This document shows positions 23,149 through 32,329 of a stretch of DNA of 64,000 nt, in pieces. Under the pieces are notes generated by a model. It worked only from the letters and a program-made list of their open reading frames with translations. It had not been told where the DNA came from and ran no database searches. Source of the stretch: Laburnicola sp. R22_1 (taxonomy: Eukaryota > Ascomycota > Dothideomycetes > Pleosporales > Didymosphaeriaceae); the NCBI GenBank assembly GCA_014281115.1, contig JACONQ010000020.1, forward strand, positions 434,001-498,000, read 5' to 3'. The position numbers were made by a program, and so were the translations under genes. The number at the start of each line of letters is the position of its first letter. The first letter of the stretch is position 1.

Positions 23149-23362
23149 GGTTGTCGCTATATGACGGTACTATAGGACAGTGAGACGAGTCTTCAAGTCC
23201 TGTATCGTAAGCGACGTTGTTGAGGCAAAACCAGTACGCTATGAGTCGATACTAGTAATTACCAGGCAAAAGCCAGTATGCTATAAGTCGATACTCGCAA
23301 TCACCCTTCGAGCGCTGGTACCTTGCTTGTCTGTGGCTAACGTGAGGTTAACCACTGATCAG

Positions 23363-23568
23363 TGTTGGTTCCACGTCGGGTCGTGTATACACGGTAAACA
23401 GTAATAAATAGATAGTCAAAGATTTTGGTTGTAAGTTGTTGTCCTATCCTCACCGTGGAGGTGAGGATAGGGCAGACCCCCTGTCAAACACTGGCCAAAC
23501 AAGGAGGCAAGGCTAGGGGTAGAACCCCTGTAACAACGCTAGCTACTTGGGGAGAGCTACTGCCAACA
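23363..23568 (-). repeat. 5' LTR of the copia element
   Basis: 206 bp, no difference found by eye from the copy at 17635-17840, followed by the second ATTCC target duplication. The promoter for the minus-strand transcript should lie here. Confidence 0.95.
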
Positions 23569-24239
23569 ATTCCACTGTCTATATTTGTAAGTAATATTTG
23601 CAGTCATCCATGGTGGAGTGGGTGCACTGGTGGTGATAGACGCATCTGAAGTCGGAGAGGTACCCAGGTAGTGCGATGCCTTCCCGAATAAGCTACGCCA
23701 AGACCCACTTATGCTCTGTGCCGCAATGGCAATTTACGACATTTGCAACCGATCCATTGTCTCCACCTAGGTACATACCACAATTTCTACCACTTTCGCT
23801 TCCACATCCACCTTGCTATCCAATCGGTGAGACTGCATGGCACGCATCCCTAACTAGTATATATAGTTAGATCTTAGAAATGCCCTGCTAGGTAGGATTT
23901 ATACGTAAAATAATATTATTATTATTTAACTATCTTATTTATATAGTATTACTATTACTACTACTAATAATAATACTAGTAAGTAGTTTAATAATAATAG
24001 GTAGTGTTAAAATACATATATAAATTATATTAAATTAAGAACTATATAGCAATAACACCTACTATATAGTAATAATACTAAATAGCAATAATACTAATAA
24101 AAAGTAGCACGCACACCTAGTAAGTAATTAAAAATAAGTTTTAAATATAACATATTCTATTAGTAGCCCGGATAGATTAGTCCGTCGGATAGTTTTTGCT
24201 AAGACTACAACACTTCACTATAAATTATAATGTCTTAAC

Positions 24240-26220
24240 AACACAACGCGTTATTATCTAATTAAGAGGGCAGAATTAAGCTTGCCCTTTACGTCTATTA
24301 GAATAAGCAAATTTTAAGCCTACAATGCGCTACTATAGTATATAATATTCTAAAGTCTATACTAAGTAATTAAATTAACAAAATTACCACCTAAGCAAAT
24401 ACACAATTAGGTATAGTAAAGCTTACTATAACTAAAAAGCAGACGCTTATATAGTATATCCTTAACCTAGATTTATAAGGATTTGCACTCTAGCTAGGTA
24501 AGATAAAAGATATAGCTAATAAACTACTAGCTGCGCGGTATAAAGACCCTATAGGATAATACTAGGCTTAGCGCTTTGTAAAGCGCGTACCTAAGCTTAA
24601 AATAGCTTTTAATTAAGCGAAGGACTAATAAAGAATATAATAGGAAGACCTAGAGGTTATAAACGCGTAGTTTTAGCTAGTAGAGGATATAAAAGCCAAG
24701 TATAGAGTGTAGAATAAAGATATCTATAACTTTAATAAGATGGGCTTCTAGATAGAAGTTATTAGCTTAATAAAGGTTATAACTAGTTTAGAAAAACATT
24801 CTTAACCTACACTTATTTAGCTAGGCAACTATAAGTAGGTCACAGTAATTTAGAGTATTTACGCTACTAGGTATGCTGCCCCGCCCTTTATTATCTATAA
24901 AGGGCGAGTCTATATCTTAGCGTGATATAAGGAGACTAGTATCCCCCGCAATTAGAAGCACTTAGTCTCTAAGACTAGCTAGACTAATAATAAGCTTAGA
25001 GTCGCGTAGTTAAAGCACTTTAACGCGTATATAAGGCTGCGCATAGTAGAGTTATAGAGGTTACTTATTCTAGATAGCTATAAGAGCTACTACTTCTAGG
25101 ATTTTAAGAATTATTGCCTAGAATAAAAGATCCTAATACTCTATATGCTAGCGCACTTATCTTATATCCTCTAGCCGCTTAATATAGTCTATTTTGCGCC
25201 ACTAAAGCTAAAGTACTCCTAGCACGTGTAGGACTTAGCGCGCTAACGCGTCTTTTATATTTGTCAGATATCAGGTCACTGGAAATCACTGTGATTTCAC
25301 TGTGAAATCCAGTAGTCACGTGCGTCCGATCACATGGTCTCCTTATGACGACAGTTGGTGTAACTTAGAGTGATTTCACTGTGAGATCACTGTGAAATAC
25401 ACAAAGGAGACTGGCGTACTACTGTTACACTACTCCGCACTATTACTAGTGCGTCTTAGCGCTAGATAGATATTGCGTACGATAGCTGAGCTTCTCCGAC
25501 AGAGATCACTCGACAATCAATTCATCATCAAATCCATCACTTTCATCTCATCTCATTAAAGATACTTACGTATCTGACAATATTAATAAAGAGGGCTTTC
25601 TACTAGCCTTTTATAACGCGTTTTTTAATATGTTTATACTAGAAAACTATAAGAAAGCCTTTAAGGCCTTTAGGCTTATTTCTTTAAATGAATTAGTAGT
25701 AGTAGATTGCCTTAATATGCGTATTCACACTCTACCTTAGAGTACCCTACTAGATACACTATGGCAAGCCAGGACCCTAAGTAATACTCTTAAGTTTAGA
25801 TTCTAGTTAAAGCTTATACGCAACTCTTTTATTCGGTCTCTACCTAATACTAAATTAAGCTACTTACAGCTTATACAAAGTGCTAAACTTATACTCTACT
25901 ATAGTGTACTTTAAGAGACCTATATTAAGAAACTTAAGAAGCAAATTAAGGTTCTAATAAAGCAAAAAACGCGTAAAAGAAAGCGCATTTAAAAAGGTGG
26001 GACGCTAGGCTTTGCTTAGGAAGCAGATTTAGGAGTAGAAAGCCCTTCTATTAGGGTAAAGTTGTTAAAAAGGGCGCGAGGTAGTAGTAAGAAAGAGGCA
26101 GGTCCCTTAACACAACGCCGCTATAGGAGGTGCGGAGAGCCTAGGCACAACGCAAGGACCTATTAAATAGATAAAGAGATAGAGAAGAAGTTAGATATTA
26201 CTCTTAGCGGCTTATTTTCA
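24240..26220 (+). pseudogene. RIP-degraded pogo/Fot1-type (DDE_1) transposase
   Basis: One plus-strand frame, read with TAG/TAA codons tolerated, matches the Fot1/pogo transposase layout. It has an HTH/CENPB-like part with RFVKRVPKLK (about 24,580), KAKYRV and DIYNFNKMGF (about 24,720, the first catalytic Asp region), and a later LAHLSYILQPLNIVYFAPLK (about 25,150-25,200). After a solo-LTR interruption come a coiled tail rich in K/R and a C-terminal CCHC-like RCGEPRHNART near 26,135. More than twenty stops occur where Gln or Trp would be expected, consistent with RIP. Confidence 0.8.
25262..25579 (+). repeat. Solo LTR with ATATT target duplication
   Basis: 318 bp, starts TGTCAGATATC and ends GTATCTGACA, flanked by ATATT on both sides (25257-25261 and 25580-25584). 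It aligns over its whole length with the 319/318-bp LTRs of the copia element at 39,927-45,448 (shared landmarks: CACTGTGATTTCACTGTGAA, TAGATAGATA, CGATAGC(T/C)GAGCTTCTC, a terminal CATC(A)/CTCATTAA(A)GA run). It interrupts the transposase frame of the surrounding pogo remnant. Confidence 0.92.
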
Positions 26221-27380
26221 GATAGTATTAATAGTAAATTAGAGTGATTTTATTATAGGTTACTATAAGGCTAAAAATAACAGGTTAACTTTATCTTACA
26301 ATAGTACGCACTTAGTAACTAAAAATTAGATAAAGTACTACTTAAGATATAGTATGCTTTACTGCAAATTATAATAAGTATACTATATATTGCCTATATA
26401 TTGCCTATATATTGCCTATATATAGTATAGTAGATCATATATTATATATTATAGGAAGTCTTATTATAAGTTTGTACTGCTAAGAAAGACTTCTTAGCTT
26501 TACGCAGCTGTTGCAGCCGCGCAAAGAGGCTGCACAACGTAAAAAGTAGATTAAATAGTAAGTTAGTATATTATAAGTTATAGTAGGTTATTATGAGTCA
26601 CTATGAAGTAACGTTGGTAGTGTTCTATAATAGGTTATAAGGGACCTCGAAGTTGCTAAGAAAAACTGTCCGGCGGACTGATCTGTCCGGGCTACTAATA
26701 GAATATGTTATATTATATATATAAATTTAAGTAAGTAAGCTATTTTCTAAGCCCTAGTAGCTGTATATAGTTAGGAATGCGTGCTGCGCAGCAGATTGAT
26801 GCGTGCCATGCAGTCTCGCCCCATCCAATAATCCCACACCAACCGGACCAACGCCCGTGCAAGGCGGCATTGCTTCCGACTGCCAACGATACCATAGAAT
26901 TTCCTCCGGCGACGCCTGCCAGTGGGTCGTGGATAAATACAAGACTTTTTCCATTCAAGACTTCTACAAGTGGAACCCCGCGGTAGGGTCCAGCTGTCAG
27001 GGATTGTGGCTGGATTACTATGTGTGTATTGGGGTGAAGGGCACGCCCACGAAGCCAGTTACCACAGCTACCCTGAAGCGAACGAGCATAAAACCATCCT
27101 CCACCCCGAAACCAACAAGCATAAAGCCGTCACCAACACAGCCTAACGTTAGCAAGACGTGCAACAAGTGGTACAAGGTTGCGCCCGGGGATTACTGCCA
27201 GAAGATAGCGGATCAGTCCAAGATCACGCTTACGAATTTTTAAGTTGCAGTTGGATCGAGGGTCTGAGTCTTTCTAGGATGAATCCTAACGTACACAATA
27301 GTTATAAGTGGAATCCGGATGTGGGCTCAAACCGTGGGTCGCTTTGGCTGGACTATTATGTGCGTGTTGGGGCATCGTAA

Positions 27381-28048
27381 GAGCAAGAGGGTCTGTTGGG
27401 CTTAAGGGTTCGTCTGTAACATCTTATAATTACGTTAGCTATTCCCCTGCTGCTACAGCTAAGTTGATGCATAGTACAGCGGATAAGCAGTCGAGAAGTA
27501 GACTATCTGTTATCCGGTATGTAATGTGCAGCGTTCTCATAGTTACGCCTTGTTCCCTCCTCGGGCCTGGGCCAATGCAACCTCCACCATTCAAGGCTCC
27601 CAAGCTTTGGAAGATCCTAAACGCCTGGACGAACAAGATAGCTATCATAACATATCTACGAATGACACCTCGTTGCGAAAATATATGAGTGACTGAGTAC
27701 TGTTCTACCAAAGGCAAGTCCTGCCTATGTTGAATTTTAGTTCTAGTACACATGCTCGTCATTTGCATCGAGTCTGGCGAAGGCGCGGATCGTCTTCAAC
27801 ACAACCGATTTGTAGTCTGGTCCATGGTCAGATGTAGCATCTGATCATGGCACCGCATCGCGAACTCCCTCTGGCCGGAGTCGTGCCATTCGGAAGACAA
27901 CACCCAAACACAGACCTCTCCACAAGCACTGCGATCCAAACTCGAAACAGGACAGCTCGTTGTACCTGTCTGATCAAATCTTCTCCCACATGTTCCCTCC
28001 TAGCTAATACACATTCGCATTATCCACCCACGACTCTCACCTCGTTCC
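27381..28048. other. Intergenic, LysM remnant to SRP72 3' end
   Basis: No supported gene. A plus frame at 27308-27688 continues past the LysM remnant without recognisable features. Confidence 0.4.
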
Positions 28049-30088
28049 CTACTTCCTCCCCTTGCCCTTCTTCTTCTTCGCTGCCCCCGTACCCCCACCC
28101 TGCTGCGCAGACACCTTCTCCTCGCTGACAATTCCACCCTGTGTGAATCCTTCCGCCTTCTTCTTGCCCTTCCGGCCCTTCGGCCGATAGTAACTCCTAT
28201 CGCGCATCGGTAACCACCGCTCAGCATCCATCTTTTTCGTAGGGTCGAAATCTTTGGGCACCCTAGCCTTTCGCAGCCTCTTCGCTTTTGACGTGACCGG
28301 CTTTGGCGCTGTACGTTTGCGGGTCTGATTGGAAGTGGATTGTATGGGGAGAGCGAGAGCGGCGACACCTGCTTCTTCGAGGGCGGCCGCGTCGATGTCG
28401 GATACAAGTCGAGATGCTTCGGGAAGGATGGAAGTCAGCTCGGAAGGGACATTGGAAGGGTCGGCAACGGATAATGCGGCTACCAGACCGGCGATAGCTG
28501 CACGATCGTTGCTGTCCTGGTCATATAGACCCTGGAATATTTCGCCAGCGGTATTGATATTGTCAGGATTGTGCGTGTCTAGCAGAGATGTTCCAGCGGC
28601 CACTAAAAGCGCTTTAGAAGGAGCTTGTGTTTTGGATTTGTGTGGTTTCCGCCAGTATTCTGCCGCTTTTGCTAACTCTGATCTCGAGGCTCCGGGCCGG
28701 CCTTGCTGTGCGTAGAGCGAGACCAATGTAGCGACCAAGCCTGGAGCAAATCGCACGTCAAAGTGTGATGCAGAACCGGACTGCTCCAAGTGCTTGAAGA
28801 AAGATTCTAGCATATGAGTCGCAGCGGCATGGTTCCCTGTAAGAACGTATAGGTGGGTGATTGTCAGCATCAGGCCCACGTCAGTGGGCCGTTTCTCCAA
28901 CAACGGGACAATTGCTTTGAGGGCTGCCTTCTCGGTAGCTGTGCTTTGAGTGTGTGCAGCGGCATTGAGCACAGCTGCCATGTTGACGGCAGGGGAGAGC
29001 GTAGGCGCCGGCGCCGCAGATATCACCTTCTGGGTGGAGGAGGCAACGCCAGCGACTTTCTGCGAGAGCAGAGACACAACGTATTCATCTTGACGCAGGA
29101 GATTTGACTGAAAGGAGAAATGCTGATCTGTATTGGGCGGTTTGGGCGAAGAGTGGAAGAGGCGATGGGAGAGGTACGGGTTCGAGTGGTCCTTTGACGC
29201 AGCGATGCTGTTCACCTGGGCGATGTGTCGGGTCGACAGCTCTTTGATCCTGCTCCAGTTAGCGTGACATTCACCACATGAGCTATACAATCTTACTCGG
29301 TGAAGGGAATCGTCGTCGCCAGCTCCTCAGCCTCGTCGAGTTTTCCCATCTGGGTTAGGATATAGACCTGCTGCACCTTCATGGGCAGAATCTCAGCCTT
29401 CTTTTCCGCCTCGCTCAGATCCTCCAACTCATAGCAACGATCTATGGCCCGCTTCAAGCATATCTCTCCTTGGGCATATTCGCCACGCGCTATGCTACCG
29501 CACGCTGCGTTGTACGCCGTCTCGAAAACGTCCAGGTCCTCGCGTGCCGGCTTCTTTTTCTGCGCAAGCTCTCCCTGACCCGACCATTCCAACTGCGCGT
29601 CTGTGGCCCCGGAGTTTATGCGGAGGTCGTATTCCTCGTCCTGGCCTCCCTTGCTGGCCAAGTCCTGATATACGCGTGAGGCTCGGGGAAAGTCCTCGGA
29701 GCGGTAAGCCTACACCATCAGCGCCGTGCACTCGTTGCCCAGAAACCAGCCAACTCACAGCCTGCGCAAGCACGTGCTGCATTGCGCGCCCTGACTGCGG
29801 GCCACTGGCACTCGCAACCTCGGCAGCCCTGGCTGCGTGGCCCGTCTTGTACAGCGCATACGCATATTCGAAGCGTGCTCGTTCCTGCAGCTCGTGGACG
29901 TCTCCAAAGACCTTGAGCGCATCCTCGAAGCGATCGAGGTGTAGGAGCGCGACGGCCCGTACGTGATGCGCTTGAACGTCCGTCTTGGACTTTTTGATGG
30001 CAGCATTGGCGACGTGCAGAATTTCGTCGTGATCGTCGAGCGACGCCTGGGCGAGGAGGGAGGCGAGAGACTGGGTCGAGGCGGCCAT
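28049..30088 (-). CDS. SRP72: Signal recognition particle subunit SRP72
   Basis: RNA-binding, TPR-containing subunit of the signal recognition particle, acting in co-translational targeting to the ER. Exons: 30088-29759, 29709-29297 and 29249-28049; introns 29758-29710 (GTGAGT...TAG) and 29296-29250 (GTAAGA, branch CTAAC, CAG); 647 residues, normal for the family. The N-terminal and central regions form TPR-like helical repeats (AHHVRAVALLHLDRFEDALK, FETAYNAACGSIARGEYAQG, VQQVYILTQMGKLDEAEELA). The C-terminal SRP72 RNA-binding motif is DAERWLPMRDRSYYRPKGRK, followed by GKKKA, TQGG and a lysine-rich end. Start: ATG at 30088 begins MAASTQSLASLLAQA. Confidence 0.95.
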
Positions 30089-30701
30089 TGATAAAATGTC
30101 TTCGACTATCGGTCGTCCATGGGGGAAGCAAACGGGGAGCAGACCGGGAGCAGTGCGGGCGACATTCGGGTTGGCGGGGTGGATGCGGTGCGTGTCTGGC
30201 GGGGATGCTCGACTCGCTACGCGCACAGACCACACGTCCTCGAGAGAGAGACTGAGACTCGTACAGTTGGCACAGCAGTGGTGGCATGGCCAGAGACAAA
30301 GGTTTTGCACAGCAGTGGTGACACTGGACAGAGACAAAGCCCCGGAGGTACCGGCGTGCGGGGGTCCTGGGCAGAGACTTCACCATCAACCTTATAGACC
30401 CGAGGTGCATGCATCGAAACAAGTCAAACACTCATGCTGGTGGTATCGATAATCTATATCCCGTACATAGTCTACACAGCTTAGCTTGTACAGTAGCCCT
30501 CCCCTCGTAAGCCATCGAAACTCTTCTGCCACAAGACCTGAACCTGACTCTGGCTGTACTGGAACCACCCGAGTGCATCTTCCCAAGCCTGTAAATGCTC
30601 TGTCAAAATGATTTTACTTCCACCCGTGGACCCCAGGGCACCACGTGATGCCCGTCCAGGTATATAAAACGCCGAAATCCAACGCCATTGCTATGCGAAA
30701 A
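30089..30701. other. Intergenic between SRP72 start and TFIIE-alpha end
   Basis: Contains the SRP72 promoter and the TFIIE-alpha 3' flank. A 37-bp unit occurs twice in tandem (see repeat at 30270). No gene seen. Confidence 0.4.
30270..30340. repeat. 37-bp tandem duplication
   Basis: Two imperfect copies of a unit starting GCACAGCAGTGGTG and ending CAGAGACAAAG, at 30270 and 30307, about 180-250 bp upstream of the SRP72 start codon. Confidence 0.85.
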
Positions 30702-31974
30702 TTACTCGACATCCTCGAATTCGTCCTCGTCGCTCTCGCCGTCGCCTGTCGATATGGCTGGCGTGGCTATATTGGTGGGCGTGGGTGCAGCCGACGGCTC
30801 CAGCTTCACACGCTTCGCATCTGGGGCGTCGCCCGGCGTGCCTACCATGGCGTCCTCGAATTCGTCCTCGTCATCCTCCTCCTCCTCCTCTTCTTCTTCC
30901 GCCTTCGCTCGCGCAGCCGCAAGCACGGCAAAAACATCGTCTAGATTCTGCGGCGCAACGTTCTTGCTGGCCACTGCCTCCGTCTTGATGCTCGGCGTCA
31001 CAGTGCCGTTGGTCGCTGCATTCGAAGTCGCAGCGCTGCCATCTTTGACACTGTCCACGACGGTAGACTTGGTGTGCCATGTGGGAAGGTGGTTCTGCGC
31101 CGCAATCTTCTCGTTGCGCGCCTTTTCGGCTGCGCGTGCGGCCTCGCTATACTCGGAGTTGGACGCGATCTGCACCTCGAGTCTCTCCACAACATTGTTC
31201 GTGCCCTTGACCGTCGTCGGCTTCACACTCGCCTCCTGGACGACTTCGTGCTTCGCACCGGGATTGATTTCCTTGTCACGCGGCAGCTCCACAGCACCCT
31301 CGAGCGCGTCCTTGCCTTCGATGGCGGGAATGGTCACGGTATCGATCTGTTGCATGAGGTCAAGCAGCGGCTTGAACAGCTTGTTGAACTTGGCCGGCGT
31401 GTCGTCGTTGTCGATTTCGGGGGCGTCGTCGTCGCCGAGAGAAGTGAGGGGGAAGTTGCAGCGCTTGCAGAGGAAGCCGCTGTCACGGCCTTGGGGATCG
31501 ATGTTGTCCAGCAAGTCCATGGTAGTCCACTCGGACTTGCAGCGCATGCAGCGGAACTCCATCTTCTCCGTGGTGGGCTTTGCGTCCTTTTTGATGCGCG
31601 AGTCCACCTTGTGGATCTTGTACTTGACGGCGTCGATGGCCCGGCGATAGTCTATGTAGAAATACTCGCGGTTGATGGCCTTGAGAGCGCCCTCGCGCGT
31701 CTCTTGGCGAGCGTAGCTGCTGCTGTCAGCGCTGCCCCATTCCATGTGCACACGGCCGGCGCACGCACACTGTGACCAGGCCGCCCTCGCGCAGCTTGCC
31801 GACCAGCTTGCCGACGCCCTTTGTGTTTTTGCCCGCATCGAGCACGAGAACCAGGTCGGGCAGCGTAAGCGCTCCGTGAAAGACCAGCGCATCGATGACC
31901 ACCATGTGCTCCGTCTCGTAGAACATGCGGACGACCGTCTTGACGAAGATCTTGCCGAGCTCGAGCGGATCCAT
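30702..31974 (-). CDS. TFA1: Transcription initiation factor TFIIE alpha subunit
   Basis: General RNA polymerase II factor that recruits and regulates TFIIH at the pre-initiation complex. Exons: 31974-31769 and 31716-30702; the intron 31768-31717 (GTGCGT...CAG) joins GLVTV to YARQETREG in frame; 406 residues. Seen: the N-terminal winged-helix region (FVKTVVRMFYETEHMVVIDA, GKLVGKLREGGLVTV), then AINREYFYIDYRRAIDAVKYK, and a zinc ribbon with two CxxC pairs (FRCMRCKSEW and FLCKRCNFPL). The tail is acidic (EEEEEEEEDDEDEFEDAM and SDEDEFEDVE), as expected for the TFIIH/p62-binding region. It is divergent from Pus1. Confidence 0.94.
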
Positions 31975-32329
31975 GGCGGAGAAGCCGACGGGTGCTGGAG
32001 GAGAAGCTGGAAGGAGGGGTCGCGCAGGCGGTGCGGTGAGCGTGACGTCGGACAGAGAAAGAGCGGACGCGACAAGGGAAAGCGCAACCTGCCGCCGCAG
32101 GAAGGCGGTATCGTGGGCGGTGAGCCGCGCCTGCCGCGCCAAGCCCTGCCGCTTCCAAAATTCTGTACCGCGCACTAGCGTGTACTATGTAGGGAGCATG
32201 GTATACCAAGCACCACGCCCTCACCTCCCCCCGCTCGCCGTTCCCTATTCCCACTCCCCGTTCCCTCCTCCCACCCCCCCCGCCGACCCAAGGTGCCCCC
32301 CAGTCCATGCCCCGCGCTTGCCTCTCACC
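31975..32329. promoter_or_regulatory. 355-bp divergent promoter region (TFIIE-alpha / Pus1)
   Basis: The two ATGs point away from each other with only 355 bp between. The region contains a C-rich, homopyrimidine-like stretch on the plus strand (about 32,220-32,290, with runs of C) and no obvious TATA box. Shared regulation is inference from the arrangement only. Confidence 0.55.

Larger units (their letters stand above)
17635..23568 (-). mobile_element. Complete Ty1/copia LTR retrotransposon with apparently identical LTRs
   Basis: 5,934-bp element bounded by two 206-bp direct repeats, both starting TGTTGG and ending CCAACA, and flanked by a 5-bp target duplication ATTCC (17630-17634 and 23569-23573). 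Coding is on the minus strand in copia order. Gag: 23148-21217. Protease: DTGAS at about 21,110. GAG-pre-integrase: about 20,890-20,600. Integrase: to about 19,370. Reverse transcriptase: PLYGILEAGTHWWATYH near 19,020. RNase H: CTDSYSLYE near 18,150. The polyprotein is interrupted by several stops, so the copy is non-autonomous. Confidence 0.95.
23825..26822. mobile_element. AT-rich composite insertion in the LysM gene
   Basis: About 3.0 kb of AT-rich DNA flanked by the 7-bp direct repeat ATCCAAT (23818-23824 and 26823-26829). Its ends carry an inverted repeat: GAGACTGCATGGCACGCATC at about 23,829-23,848 and its exact complement at about 26,799-26,818, then partly matching arms (CCTAACTA...). 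Inside is a second, longer inverted-repeat pair (about 24,145-24,202 and 26,656-26,713) around a degraded pogo/Fot1 transposase, itself interrupted by a solo LTR. Whether the outer and inner inverted repeats belong to one element or to nested ones is not settled. Confidence 0.75.
23700..27380 (+). pseudogene. LysM-domain protein gene split by a transposon
   Basis: Likely a secreted chitin-binding LysM protein (effector class). Right part: 26823-27243 encodes a Thr/Pro linker, a LysM (SDCQRYHRISSGDACQ...DFYKWNPAVGSSCQ...LDYYVCIGV), a Lys/Pro/Thr linker and a second LysM (CNKWYKVAPGDYCQKIADQ) cut by TAA at 27241. A continuation at about 27,303-27,380 (YKWNPDVGSNRGSLWLDYYV) follows a 60-bp interruption containing CTAAC and TAG; its two Cys have become Arg. 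Left part: about 23,780-23,824 encodes a Thr/Ser-rich linker (TTISTTFASTSTLLSN) which continues in frame into the right part if the 23,825-26,822 insertion and one target copy are ignored. The 5' end is not resolved (in-frame TAG near 23,768). Confidence 0.7.

Noticed and set aside
26370..26425. Repeated TATATATTGCC units as a possible CRISPR-like array
   Set aside because: Three adjacent 11-bp units with no spacers; a simple tandem repeat in AT-rich DNA of a eukaryote.
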